Shown: in pieces, positions 26,418-35,018 of the stretch
Layout: each line of letters opens with the position of its first letter
Position numbering within the stretch: the first letter of the stretch is position 1
Source: PALSA-612 sp963776375
GTDB lineage: Bacteria > Actinomycetota > Thermoleophilia > Gaiellales > Gaiellaceae
NCBI GenBank assembly: GCA_963776375.1
Contig: CAVZMF010000005.1
Coordinates: 806,001 to 870,000 of the forward strand
DNA length: 64,000 bases
Reading direction: 5' to 3'
Program-made: the position numbers and the translations under genes
The notes under the pieces: model-generated
What the model saw: the letters and a program-made list of their open reading frames with translations, nothing else
What the model was told of the DNA's origin: nothing
Database searches by the model: none

Positions 26418-28443
26418 CAACGGCCCCAACGGCCCGCGCACGCGCATCCCGCGCTTCCTGCCGCCGGACCCGCGCGTGTCGCAGCCGTACCTGCTGACGC
26501 CGAAGATGGCGCTGCGGGTCGCGATCATCGGCGCCGTCGCGCTCGTCGCCTTCGGGGTGCTCTTCCTCCGGCTCTGGTCGCTGCAGGTGCTGGCGGCGAC
26601 GAAGTACCGCAACCAGGCGCAGAACAATCAGATCCGCTCGGTCGCCTTCGCCGCCCCGCGCGGCCCGATCCTCGACAGCAGGGGCCGCCGCCTCGTCGTC
26701 AACACCGTCTCCAAGGCGGTCCAGGTCTGGCCGGCCGACCTGCCCGCGGACAAGCAGGCGCGGAACGGCGAGATCTGGCAGCTGGCCAAGGTGCTCGACA
26801 AGCGGCCGTCGCAGATCGAGGCGACGATCAAGGCGCACCGCAACGACGGGCCGATCGCGACGACGCCCGTGACCCTGCAGGTCGGGATCAGCCCCGACCA
26901 GGAGGCGTACATCGAGGAGCACTCGACGCAGTTCAACGGGGTCAAGGTCGCGCAGACCTACCTGCGCTACTACAACTCCGAGGGCCTGCTCGCCCAGACG
27001 CTCGGCTACGTCGGGCGTATCAACCCTGAGCAGTGGAAGCGGCTCAAGCACTCGCGGCTCGGCTACCTCCCGGACGACCGCATCGGACAGGCCGGCATCG
27101 AGACGGCCTACGACCAGTACCTCCACGGCTACCCGGGAGCGGTGCAGGTGACCGTCGACTCCACCGGACGCCGGATCGGCCAGCCGGTCCAGACCCGCGC
27201 GGCCACGCCGGGCAAGGCCGTGCGGCTGACGATCGACAGCGTCCTCCAGCGGGCAGCCGAGAAGGCGCTCGACGACGGCATCAAGCTCGCCCACGCAGCG
27301 AAGGACGGCTGGGCGGCCGACGGCGGCGCGGTCGTGGCGATGGACCCGAACACCGGGGCCGTCCTGGCGCTCGCGTCGAGCCCGACCTACAAGCCGAGGG
27401 TCTGGGTCTATCCGACGGCGAACGGCCTCAAGCCGCTGCAGAACCAGAAAGCCGCGGAGAAGGCGAATTACCCCGTCCTCAACCGCGCGCTCGACGTGGC
27501 CTATCCGCCCGGCTCGACCTGGAAGCCGGTGACCGCGCTGGCCGCGCTCGAGCAGCGGATCATCTCGCCCTACGACACGCTGCTCTGCTCGCCGACCTAT
27601 TCGCCTCCGAACCCGTTCGGCGGGCCCGCGCAGGTGTTCAAGAACTGGAACCCGTTCGTCAGCCGCTGGATGGACATGCCGACCGCGCTCGAGCAGTCCT
27701 GCGACACCTACTTCTACCAACTGGGCTACGACTTCTACAACCTGCCCGCGAACCAGGGCCAACCGCTCCAGGCCTGGGCCAAGCGTTTCGGGTTCGGCTC
27801 CAAGACGGGCATCGACGTCGGCCCGGAGGCGAGCGGCCTCGTGCCGACGATCCGGTGGCGCAGGAAGACGTTCAAGACCGCCATCGACCGCTCGTGGAAG
27901 CCCGGTGACTCGATCCAGCTCGCGATCGGGCAGAAGGACGTCGCCGTCACGCCGATCCAGCTCGCGCGCTTCTACGCGATGGTCGCGAACGGCGGCAGGC
28001 TGGTCACGCCCTATCTCGTCCAGGACGTCGAGGCGCCGGGTTCGGGCAAGGGCGCTCCCACGGTGCTGCAGAGCCTCGCGCCCCCGCTGCCGAAGGCGAC
28101 CGGCGTCGATCCCGCCTATCTGCAGGTCATCCGCGAGGGCCTCTACCTCGCGACCCACGACCCGAACGGCACCTCGTCGTCGACCTTCGCGAACTTCCCG
28201 ATCCGCATCGCCGGAAAGACCGGCACGGCGGAGAAGGTGATCACGCTGCCCGGCTACCCGCCGCAGGTGCTGAACCAGTCGCTGTGGTGCGGCTGGGGCC
28301 CCTTCGACAAGCCGACCATCGTCGTCTGCGCCGTGATCGAGAACGGCGGCCACGGCGGCTCGGCGGCCGCGCCCGCGGCGGCCGAGGTGCTGGCGAAGTA
28401 CTTCCACGTCCCGGCCCCGAAGACCGGCAAGGTGAGCGACTGA
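26410..28443 (+). CDS. mrdA: Penicillin-binding protein 2, elongation transpeptidase
   Basis: 677 residues. One N-terminal membrane helix (AIIGAVALVAFGVLFLRLWSL), PBP dimerisation domain with RGPILDSRGRRLV, then the transpeptidase domain: nucleophile Ser369 in GSTWKP, second motif SCD in EQSCDTYFYQLG, and KTG at about 603 (GKTGTAE). TTG start with GGAAGGAG upstream, overlapping mreD. It cross-links peptidoglycan during rod elongation with RodA, whose gene follows by a TGATG overlap. Confidence 0.94.
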   Translation: MASNGPNGPRTRIPRFLPPDPRVSQPYLLTPKMALRVAIIGAVALVAFGVLFLRLWSLQVLAATKYRNQAQNNQIRSVAFAAPRGPILDSRGRRLVVNTVSKAVQVWPADLPADKQARNGEIWQLAKVLDKRPSQIEATIKAHRNDGPIATTPVTLQVGISPDQEAYIEEHSTQFNGVKVAQTYLRYYNSEGLLAQTLGYVGRINPEQWKRLKHSRLGYLPDDRIGQAGIETAYDQYLHGYPGAVQVTVDSTGRRIGQPVQTRAATPGKAVRLTIDSVLQRAAEKALDDGIKLAHAAKDGWAADGGAVVAMDPNTGAVLALASSPTYKPRVWVYPTANGLKPLQNQKAAEKANYPVLNRALDVAYPPGSTWKPVTALAALEQRIISPYDTLLCSPTYSPPNPFGGPAQVFKNWNPFVSRWMDMPTALEQSCDTYFYQLGYDFYNLPANQGQPLQAWAKRFGFGSKTGIDVGPEASGLVPTIRWRRKTFKTAIDRSWKPGDSIQLAIGQKDVAVTPIQLARFYAMVANGGRLVTPYLVQDVEAPGSGKGAPTVLQSLAPPLPKATGVDPAYLQVIREGLYLATHDPNGTSSSTFANFPIRIAGKTGTAEKVITLPGYPPQVLNQSLWCGWGPFDKPTIVVCAVIENGGHGGSAAAPAAAEVLAKYFHVPAPKTGKVSD

Positions 28444-29639
28444 TGGTCCAGTACATCGGCACCGCGGCAACTGCGAGGCGGCGCCGGCGGCGGCCGTCGA
28501 CGCTCGGGCAGGCGCAGGAGTCCTCGCTCCTCGCCCGGCTCGACTGGACGCTGCTGCTCACCTCCGCGGCGCTCGTCGCCTACGGGCTCTGGGCGATCGG
28601 CGGGATCACGAAGCACGCCGTCGCAGGCGACCCGAACTACTACCTCTCGCGGCAGTTCGTGTTCGTCGGGGTCGGGGCGGTCGCGATGATCGCCGTGATC
28701 GCGATCGACCCCGAGTTCTACCGCCGCTCCATGCGCGGCGTGTACCTCGCGCTGCTCTGCGGTCTCGCGATCGTGCTCCTGGCCGGGAGCGTGTCCCGCC
28801 ACTCGCGGCGCTGGATCGACGTCTCCTTCTTCCGCTTCCAGCCCTCCGAGTTCGGGAAGTTGCTGCTCGTCCTGGTCGTGGCGGCGTTCCTGGCCGACCG
28901 CCTGCAGCGGATCGAGGAGATGCGCACGCCGCTGATGGCCGTCGCGCTGGCCGTGCCTCCGACGCTGCTCGTGTTCGCGCAGCCCGACCTCGGGAGCGCG
29001 CTCGTCTACGTCGCCGCCGTCGCCGCCTGCTTGTTCGTGGCGGGGATCCGCTGGTCGCACCTGGCCGTGCTCGCCGGTGCCGGGCTCTTCCTCGCGGTCT
29101 CCGTGCTCTGGCTGTTACCCGCCGCGGGCATGCCGGTCCTGAAGGACTACCAGCGCTCCCGGCTCACCGGGTTCCTGAGCCCGGACAAGGACCCCGCGGG
29201 CGCGACCTACAACGTGAACCAGTCGATGATCGCGGTCGGCGCCGGCGGCGCCACCGGCCGCGGCCCGAGCAACTCGTCGCAGACGAACCTCGACTACCTG
29301 CCCGAGTCGCAGACCGACTTCGCCTTCGCCGCCTTCGCCGAGCAGCGCGGTTTCCTGGGCGTAGCCGGGCTGCTGCTCCTCTACCTGCTCGTGGTCTGGC
29401 GCGGCCTGAAGATCGTGACGGTCGCACGAGACGGGTTTTCGGCGATCGTGGCGGCGGGGATCGTGTTCGCCTTCGTGTTCCAGATCTTCGTCAACGTCGG
29501 CATGACCATCGGCCTCGCGCCCGTGACCGGGATCACGCTGCCTTTCGTCAGCGTCGGCGGCTCGTCGCTGATCGCGAGCATGGCCATGATCGGCCTGTTA
29601 CAGGCCATCCACGCGCGCGGCCGGCTGCGCAGGCCATGA
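28443..29639 (+). CDS. rodA: Rod shape-determining glycosyltransferase RodA (SEDS family)
   Basis: 398 residues with about ten membrane helices. SEDS landmarks: HSRRWIDVSFFRFQPSEFGK, FAQPDLGSALVY, YLPESQTDFAFAAFAEQRG, and the C-terminal GITLPFVSVGGSSL. ATG overlaps the PBP2 stop (TGATG). As partner of PBP2 it polymerises glycan strands. The neighbourhood with mreBCD and mrdA favours RodA over FtsW. Confidence 0.93.
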   Translation: MVQYIGTAATARRRRRRPSTLGQAQESSLLARLDWTLLLTSAALVAYGLWAIGGITKHAVAGDPNYYLSRQFVFVGVGAVAMIAVIAIDPEFYRRSMRGVYLALLCGLAIVLLAGSVSRHSRRWIDVSFFRFQPSEFGKLLLVLVVAAFLADRLQRIEEMRTPLMAVALAVPPTLLVFAQPDLGSALVYVAAVAACLFVAGIRWSHLAVLAGAGLFLAVSVLWLLPAAGMPVLKDYQRSRLTGFLSPDKDPAGATYNVNQSMIAVGAGGATGRGPSNSSQTNLDYLPESQTDFAFAAFAEQRGFLGVAGLLLLYLLVVWRGLKIVTVARDGFSAIVAAGIVFAFVFQIFVNVGMTIGLAPVTGITLPFVSVGGSSLIASMAMIGLLQAIHARGRLRRP

Positions 29640-29664
29640 CCAGCTCGCGTTCGCGCGTTCCTCG

Positions 29665-29740
29665 GAGGCCGCCGGCGGCCTCGGGCGGCGGCGGAGCCGG
29701 GCTCAAGCCTGAGCCCGAGGACGTGCTCGGCACGTCCTCG
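29665..29740. terminator. Two strong palindromes after rodA
   Basis: GAGGCCGCCGGCGGCCTC (29665-29682) is a perfect 18-bp palindrome, and CGAGGACGTGC / GCACGTCCTCG (29716-29726 and 29730-29740) is an 11-bp stem with loop TCG. Neither has a T run, so they may act as factor-independent stops of the GC-rich kind or be REP-like. The 151-bp gap holds no gene. Confidence 0.5.
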
Positions 29741-29790
29741 TATGGCGAAAAGCAGGGCCCGGCGGGAGCCGCTGCCGGCGAGGGGCGTGC

Positions 29791-30639
29791 GTGAGTGTGG
29801 CGTCCAAGCTGCCGCTGTCGACAGGACAGATTCTCGGGCTCGTCCGTGAGCTCCGCGCGTCGGCGAAGGAGGACAGGCCGCTCGCCGTCGCCGGCGCCGG
29901 CGAGCTGGCGGGCGTGCTGCGCCGCGATCTCACGCGCGGCGGCGTCGCGAGCGCGGTGCGCGACGGGACGGCTCTCGAGGGCTCGGCGATGCTCGTCTAC
30001 GTGCTCGCAGGGCCGCCGGACGAGACAGACCTCGAGGTGTTCAGGCGAGCACAGCGTGTTCGTGTGCCGATCGTGGCCGTGCTCGCGGGCCCGCAGGCCG
30101 AGAGCCAGGCCGACCCGCCGTACGTGCTCGCGGAGAACGTCGTCCGCGTCTCTCCGGGCTCCGGCTTCCCGCTCGACCGGATCGCCCGGGCGGTCGCGCG
30201 CACGCTGGGCGAGCGCGCGACGCCGCTCGCGGCCCGCCTGCCGGTCCTCCGCGACGCCGTCGTCGACAGGCTGATCCACCAGTTCTCGCGGCAGAACGGC
30301 GTCATCGGCGTCGCCGTGTTCGTCCCCGGGGCCGATTTCCCGATCCTGACGGCCAACCAGGTGCGCATGCTCATGCGCATCGCCGACGCCTACGGCTTCG
30401 AGCTCGACAGGGAGCGGATCCCCGAGATCCTCGGCGTGGTCGGCACCGGCTTCGGTCTCCGCGCCGCCGCCCGCTCGCTCCTCGGCATCGTCCCCATCGC
30501 CGGCTGGGCGGTGAAGGGCGGCATCGCCTACGGCGGCACGCGCGCGCTCGGCGAGGCCGCGCGCCGCTATTTCGAGCGCAAGGCTCCGGTCACGCGGGTG
30601 GCCGGCGACCGGGTCGTCTTTCCGCCGTCCTCTCCCTAG
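29791..30639 (+). CDS. DUF697-like protein (YcjF/GTPase-associated type)
   Basis: 282 residues. The C-terminal half shows the DUF697 pattern: hydrophobic FSRQNGVIGVAVFVPGADFP, ILTANQVRMLMRIADAYGFE, then a glycine-rich stretch AARSLLGIVPIAGWAVKGGI, which may insert in the membrane. The N-terminal half resembles the region that in relatives carries or contacts a GTPase, but no P loop is seen. Function unknown. It overlaps the convergent CMD gene by 4 bp. Confidence 0.65.
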   Translation: MSVASKLPLSTGQILGLVRELRASAKEDRPLAVAGAGELAGVLRRDLTRGGVASAVRDGTALEGSAMLVYVLAGPPDETDLEVFRRAQRVRVPIVAVLAGPQAESQADPPYVLAENVVRVSPGSGFPLDRIARAVARTLGERATPLAARLPVLRDAVVDRLIHQFSRQNGVIGVAVFVPGADFPILTANQVRMLMRIADAYGFELDRERIPEILGVVGTGFGLRAAARSLLGIVPIAGWAVKGGIAYGGTRALGEAARRYFERKAPVTRVAGDRVVFPPSSP

Positions 30640-31022
30640 CGGGGCAGGACGTCGCGCGCGGCGAACACGCGCTTGGCCGAGCGCGCCGCGTTCAGCGTCC
30701 GGGCGAAGCCGAGGAATGGCGCGAGGTGCACGATCGTCTCGACGATCTCCTGCGGCTCGACGCCGACGTTGAGTGCAATGCCGATGTGGTACTCGAGCTG
30801 GGGCTCTGCGCCGCCGAGGGCGGTGAGCGCGGCGATCGCGACCAGCTGCCGCGTCCGGTCGTCCAGGCCGGGACGGCTGTACACGTCTCCGTACCCGAAC
30901 TCGACCACGTAGCGCGCGAGATCGGGCGCCACGTCGCGGACGCCCTCGATCACGCGTTCTCCCTGCTCGCCCGCGAGCTCGCGAAGCCGCTCCCAACCCC
31001 GGTCGTACCGTTCGTCCGCCAC
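30636..31022 (-). CDS. Carboxymuconolactone decarboxylase family protein
   Basis: 128 residues from GTG 31022. The core YGDVYSRPGLDDRTRQLVAIAALTALGG, HIGIALNVGVEPQEIVETIV and PFLGFARTLNAARSAK is the CMD fold. The redox CxxC of the AhpD branch is absent, so it resembles true 4-carboxymuconolactone decarboxylases or orphan members rather than peroxidase partners. No aromatic pathway genes are nearby, so the substrate remains open. Confidence 0.82.
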   Translation of the reverse strand: MADERYDRGWERLRELAGEQGERVIEGVRDVAPDLARYVVEFGYGDVYSRPGLDDRTRQLVAIAALTALGGAEPQLEYHIGIALNVGVEPQEIVETIVHLAPFLGFARTLNAARSAKRVFAARDVLPR

Positions 31023-31040
31023 TGCGCAAGTATGGAGGCG

Positions 31041-31062
31041 GCGCCAGACTGAAGTCTGGCGC
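31041..31062. repeat. REP-like perfect hairpin
   Basis: GCGCCAGACT (31041-31050), GA, AGTCTGGCGC (31053-31062): a perfect 10-bp stem just upstream of the CMD gene. The AGACTGAAGTCT core is of REP type, but differs from the GGGGTCAGACCCC family around the RAYT gene. Confidence 0.65.
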
Positions 31063-31118
31063 TCAGCCCGGCTTGGCCACCTACACCGCCGTCCGATGGT
31101 GGTCCTGACTCTCGCGGC

Positions 31119-31340
31119 GTGGACCATCACGACGACGCTCTCGCACGGTCGGTTCGCGAAGCGGAGGAGCTGCTCGAGATCGAGGAGGCGGACGCCTGGT
31201 TCGAGTACCTGGAGGCGACGCGGAACCAGTCTGTTTCGCGTTACCGCGAGGTCGAGCCGTGGGCCTGGGCCCGCCTCAACCAGCGCCTCCGCGCCCTCGG
31301 CGCCCGCCGTGCGAAGCTTCGCCCGGCCACCGCAGCCTGA
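31119..31340 (+). CDS. Small acidic-basic hypothetical protein
   Basis: 73 residues, GTG start (VDHHDDALARSVREAEELLE), helical, with EADAWFEYLEATRNQ and EVEPWAWARLNQRLRALGARR. Trp/Arg-rich helices and the even composition look like a real small protein rather than a random frame. No family recognised. Its stop codon sits in the loop of a perfect hairpin (31331-31347). Confidence 0.5.
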   Translation: MDHHDDALARSVREAEELLEIEEADAWFEYLEATRNQSVSRYREVEPWAWARLNQRLRALGARRAKLRPATAA

Positions 31341-31372
31341 GGCTGCGCCGGCTGGAGCCCCGAAGGCCTTCG
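31331..31372. terminator. Hairpin pair at the end of the small gene at 31119
   Basis: CGCAGCC-TGA-GGCTGCG (31331-31347) places the stop codon in the loop. A second perfect palindrome, CGAAGGCCTTCG (31361-31372), follows. No T run. Likely a terminator or REP cluster before the RNase E promoter region. Confidence 0.5.
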
Positions 31373-31519
31373 CGGCTCGGGCTAGAGCTGCGGCGTCGAT
31401 TGGCGCTGCTACCCTGGCAGGAGTTTTGTCAGTGCTATCTACACGGAACGCGCTGCGCGCATCGACAGGCAGGTCTACGGATGTAGGCGCCGCGCGCGTT
31501 CCCATGAAGGAGAATCCAC

Positions 31520-34207
31520 TTGCCATTGCCCTGGTTCCGACGCCGTTCTCGGCATTCCGAGACGGAGTCCACCCGTGAAACACCACCTCCCGAGCAGAAA
31601 GAGACCGCAGGGCCTGCAGCAGCAGTAGCCGAAGCCCATTCCGCCGCCCCTGACGGCCAGGACGCCGCACGGCGGCGCCGTCACCGAGGAAGCCGCGGCG
31701 GAAAGGGGCGCAAGCGGCCCGCCACCACCTCCCGGGCCGCCGCCAACGGAGCCGAAGCCCCGGCGAAGACGGCGACGAAGCCGAAGCCGAAGCCAGACGA
31801 CGCCGCCAAGCCCGCGCGGGCCGGCAAGCGCGCCAAGCGCTCCGAGCCGCGCCGCCGCCAGCAGCGCCGCCAGCCCCTCCCGCAGGCGAAGCGGGAATTG
31901 CTCGTCTCCGTGAACGTGACCGAGCAGCGGGTCGCCGTCCTCGAGGACGACCGGCTCGCAGAGGTCTACCTCGAGCGACCCGGCCGCCGCTCGATCGCCG
32001 GCAACGTCTACAAGGGCGTCGTCGACAACGTGCTCCCCGGCATGGAGGCCGCGTTCGTCGAGATCGGCCTCGAGAAGAACGGCTTCCTGTACGTCGACGA
32101 GATCGTCGGCCCCGAGCTCGAGGGCAAGCGTCACGGCAGGCGCATCCAGGACCTGCTCAGCCGAGGCCAGGAGATCCTCGTCCAGGCGGTGAAGGACCCG
32201 ATGAAGACGAAGGGTGCGCGACTCACGACCGAGATCTCGCTCCCGGGCCGCTTCGTCGTCTACGTCCCGCAGGGCGAGGGAATCGGCGTCTCCCGCAGGC
32301 TCGAGGACGAGGAGCGCATCCGTCTGCGCGAGATCCTGAAGAAGCTCGATCCGCCCAAGGGCGGCGTGATCGTCCGCACGGCGGCGGAGGGCGCGTCCGA
32401 GGAGGACATCGAGCGCGACATCCGCTTCCTGGAGAAGATCTGGAAGGAGATCCAGGCCCGCGCGAAGAAAGTGCCGGCCCCGTCGCTCGTCTACCACGAG
32501 GCCGAGCTGCCGCTCCGCGTCGTCCGCGACCTGTTCACCGGCGACTTCGAGAAGGCCCTCGTCGACGACGACCTGACGTACAAGCGCATCGTCGGCTACC
32601 TGAAGAAGACCTCGCCGCACATGGCCGAGCGCGTCGTCCGCTACCGCGAGAAGGAGCCGCTGTTCGAGGTCCATGGAGTCGAGAGCGAGATCCGCTCGAC
32701 TCTCAGCCGTCGGGTGGACCTGCCTTCGGGCGGCTACCTCGTCTTCGACTACGCCGAAGCCTTCACCGTCGTCGACGTCAACACCGGCCGCTTCGTCGGC
32801 TCGCGTTCGAAGAGCTCGGGCGGCCGTCTCGAGGACACGATCACGAAGAACAACCTCGAGGCGGTGAAGGAGGTCGTCCGCCAGCTGCGGCTGCGGGACA
32901 TCGGCGGGATCATCGTCATCGACTTCATCGACATGGCCAACCCCAAGAACCGGGAACTGGTCGAGGAGGAGCTGAAGCAGGAGCTGGAGCGCGACCGGAC
33001 GAAGACCTACGTCGTCGAGATCTCGCCGCTCGGCCTCGTCGAGATGACGAGGCAGAACGTCACCGACGGGCCGCGCGAGATCCTGACCAAGCGCTGTCCC
33101 ACCTGCGCCGGCGACGGGATCGTCGTCTCGGAGACGACGAGCGCGGTCGACGCCGAGCGGCGGCTGCGCGCGCTGGCCGCCCAGAGCCCACGGACGAAGG
33201 CGTTCAAGGTCGAGCTCAACCCGCACGTCGCGTCGGTGCTGATCGGCCCGGGCGCCGAAGGGCTCAAGGAGATCGAGCGCGTCACGAAGCGGGTGTACCT
33301 GCTCGAGACCAAGGACGGCACGCCGCTCGACCACTTCGCCGTCCTGGACAAGGGCAGCGTCGAGAAGCTCGCCCCCGAGTCTCCCTTCTCGGAGGGCCAG
33401 GAGCTGGACGTCAAGCTCGGCGAAGTCGGGCTGCACGACCCGGATGCAGGGATGGGCAAGGTCGACGGCTACGACGTGTGCGTCGGCAAGGCGTCACGGC
33501 TCGTCGGCAAGAAGGTCAAGATCCGCGTCGAGCGCGTCCTCGACGGGACGGTGTACGCGTCGCTCGTCGGCGCTGCGCCGACGACCGACCCGGCGCCGAT
33601 CACGGCGGAGGGCCTGGCCGAGAAGCCGACCCGCGCCCGCAAGGGCGCCGAGCCGGCGGCGGCGCCTGTGCCCAGACCCGAGGAGACGGGAGCAGAGGAA
33701 AGCGAGGAAGCCGAGGTCGGAGAGGCCGCGCCGCCACCGCCCGACGGCGAGGAGCCGGCACCTGGCGCGCCGCGCAAGCGCACGCGCCGCGGGTCGAGGG
33801 GCGGCCGACGGCGCCGCAAGCCGGCCACGGCCGCCGCGAACGGCTCCGAGAACGGAGTCGTCGAGGCGGAGCAGCCGGAGGAGGCCGACGAGCCCGGGCC
33901 GCGCATCCATCTCCCGGACCCGTCGCTGGGCACGGAGGCCGAGGAGCTGTCGGACAACGGCGCACAGCCTGCGCGTAAGCGGCGCTCGAGGTCGCGCCGG
34001 CGCCCGGCAGGCACCACCGGCGCGGCAGAGGTCACCGCGGTGGCCGAGGAGGAGACCGCGCCGCAGGCCGAGATGCCGGAGGCGACCGCGCCGGGCGCGG
34101 ACGAGGGCGAGGCGCCGAAGCGCAAGAAGAGCCGCCGCGGCTCGCGCGGGGGCCGGCGCCGCAAAAAGAGCACGACCGCCGCCGCAGAAGCGCCCTCCGA
34201 GTCTTAG
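31520..34207 (+). CDS. rne: Ribonuclease E/G family endoribonuclease
   Basis: 895 residues. Residues 1-115 are a disordered, Lys/Arg/Ala/Pro-rich region. About 120-560 form the catalytic core: S1-like domain (RRSIAGNVYKGVVDNVLPGM), YLVFDYAEAFTVVDVNTGRFVG with the Mg-binding Asp, IVIDFIDMANPKNR, and the zinc link CPTCAGDG. The rest is an acidic/basic disordered tail with RRGSRGGRRRRK repeated at several places. TTG start with GAAGGAGA upstream. It cuts single-stranded AU-rich RNA for mRNA decay and rRNA maturation. The location before rplU-rpmA is the standard actinobacterial order. Confidence 0.93.
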   Translation: MPLPWFRRRSRHSETESTRETPPPEQKETAGPAAAVAEAHSAAPDGQDAARRRRHRGSRGGKGRKRPATTSRAAANGAEAPAKTATKPKPKPDDAAKPARAGKRAKRSEPRRRQQRRQPLPQAKRELLVSVNVTEQRVAVLEDDRLAEVYLERPGRRSIAGNVYKGVVDNVLPGMEAAFVEIGLEKNGFLYVDEIVGPELEGKRHGRRIQDLLSRGQEILVQAVKDPMKTKGARLTTEISLPGRFVVYVPQGEGIGVSRRLEDEERIRLREILKKLDPPKGGVIVRTAAEGASEEDIERDIRFLEKIWKEIQARAKKVPAPSLVYHEAELPLRVVRDLFTGDFEKALVDDDLTYKRIVGYLKKTSPHMAERVVRYREKEPLFEVHGVESEIRSTLSRRVDLPSGGYLVFDYAEAFTVVDVNTGRFVGSRSKSSGGRLEDTITKNNLEAVKEVVRQLRLRDIGGIIVIDFIDMANPKNRELVEEELKQELERDRTKTYVVEISPLGLVEMTRQNVTDGPREILTKRCPTCAGDGIVVSETTSAVDAERRLRALAAQSPRTKAFKVELNPHVASVLIGPGAEGLKEIERVTKRVYLLETKDGTPLDHFAVLDKGSVEKLAPESPFSEGQELDVKLGEVGLHDPDAGMGKVDGYDVCVGKASRLVGKKVKIRVERVLDGTVYASLVGAAPTTDPAPITAEGLAEKPTRARKGAEPAAAPVPRPEETGAEESEEAEVGEAAPPPPDGEEPAPGAPRKRTRRGSRGGRRRRKPATAAANGSENGVVEAEQPEEADEPGPRIHLPDPSLGTEAEELSDNGAQPARKRRSRSRRRPAGTTGAAEVTAVAEEETAPQAEMPEATAPGADEGEAPKRKKSRRGSRGGRRRKKSTTAAAEAPSES

Positions 34208-34208
34208 C

Positions 34209-34237
34209 TACACTGGCCACGCGGGCACGACGCCCGC
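34209..34237 (+). promoter_or_regulatory. rplU promoter box and leader hairpin
   Basis: TACACT (34209-34214) begins 4 nt... 1 nt after the rne stop and fits the local -10 consensus; GCGGGC-ACGAC-GCCCGC (34221-34237) forms a stem 11 nt before the rplU ATG. The stem may be a leader for ribosomal-protein feedback or a transcript-end protector. Inference only. Confidence 0.4.
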
Positions 34238-34248
34238 ATTTGCACGCT

Positions 34249-34758
34249 ATGACCTACGCGATCATCTCACTCGGCGGCAAGCAGTACCGCGTCCAGCAAG
34301 GACAGCGGCTGCTCGTCGACCGCATCGCGCAGGACGAGGGCAAGACCTTCCACCCGACCGTTCTGTTCGTGGGCGGCGACGGGAAGTCCGATTTCGCGCC
34401 GAAGGGCACGCAGGTGACGGCCAAGGTCGTCGGCAGCGCACTCGGCGACAAGATCCGGATCGGCAAGTACAAGAAGCGCACCGGCTACCGGCGGCACGCG
34501 GGCCATCGCGCCAAGCTCACGCAGATCGAGATCACCGCGATCGGCGCTGCGCGAGCCGCGAAGGACGAGCCGGCCGAGAAGCAGGCCGCCGAGAAGCCGA
34601 AGCCCGCCGAGAAGCCGAAGCCCGCCGAGAAGACGGTGTCCACGGAAGCCCCGAAGCCGACGGCCGAGTCGGCCGCGAAGCCCGCTCCGAAGCCGCGGGC
34701 GGCGGCCAAGCCGAGGGCAGCGAAGCCGAAGGCCGAGCCGAAGGAGGGGACGGAGTAA
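34249..34758 (+). CDS. rplU: 50S ribosomal protein L21 with long Ala/Lys/Pro tail
   Basis: 169 residues. Residues 1-100 are canonical L21 (YAIISLGGKQYRVQQGQRLL, RIGKYKKRTGYRRHAGHR). Residues 105-169 are a low-complexity tail built on KPAEKPKPAEKT, with an 18-bp DNA repeat, absent from standard L21. ATG 34249 is preferred over TTG 34240. The stop TAA shares its last A with the ATG of rpmA (TAATG). Confidence 0.95.
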   Translation: MTYAIISLGGKQYRVQQGQRLLVDRIAQDEGKTFHPTVLFVGGDGKSDFAPKGTQVTAKVVGSALGDKIRIGKYKKRTGYRRHAGHRAKLTQIEITAIGAARAAKDEPAEKQAAEKPKPAEKPKPAEKTVSTEAPKPTAESAAKPAPKPRAAAKPRAAKPKAEPKEGTE

Positions 34759-35018
34759 TGGCGCACAAGAAAGGACTCGGATCGTCGCGGAACGGCCGCG
34801 ACTCCAAGCCGAAGATGCTGGGCGTGAAGATCTTCGCCGGTCAGGAGGTCAAGGCGGGCATGATCCTCGTCCGCCAGCGCGGGACGAAGTTCCGCGCCGG
34901 CGCGGGCACGGGCCTCGGCCGCGACCACACGATCTTCGCGACGCGCCCGGGCACGGTCGCCTTCCGGCAGAGCGGCGAGCGCCGCTTCGTCGAAGTCACC
35001 GAGCAGGCGCAGGCCTAG
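34758..35018 (+). CDS. rpmA: 50S ribosomal protein L27
   Basis: 86 residues beginning MAHKKGLGSSRNGRDSKPK, the canonical L27 start without the cleaved N-terminal extension of Firmicutes. It contacts the peptidyl transferase centre. Translation is coupled to rplU by a one-base overlap. It ends immediately (zero gap) before the stop of the convergent aminopeptidase gene. Confidence 0.96.
   Translation: MAHKKGLGSSRNGRDSKPKMLGVKIFAGQEVKAGMILVRQRGTKFRAGAGTGLGRDHTIFATRPGTVAFRQSGERRFVEVTEQAQA

Noticed and set aside
26317..28470. Open frame of 717 codons on the minus strand opposite mrdA
   Set aside because: It is the reverse shadow of a GC-rich gene, has Arg/Asp/Val-rich composition and no conserved motif. 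The plus-strand PBP2 motifs settle the matter.
31475..33436. Open frame of 653 codons opposite the RNase E gene
   Set aside because: Same shadow effect; no known domain, and the RNase E signature lies on the other strand.
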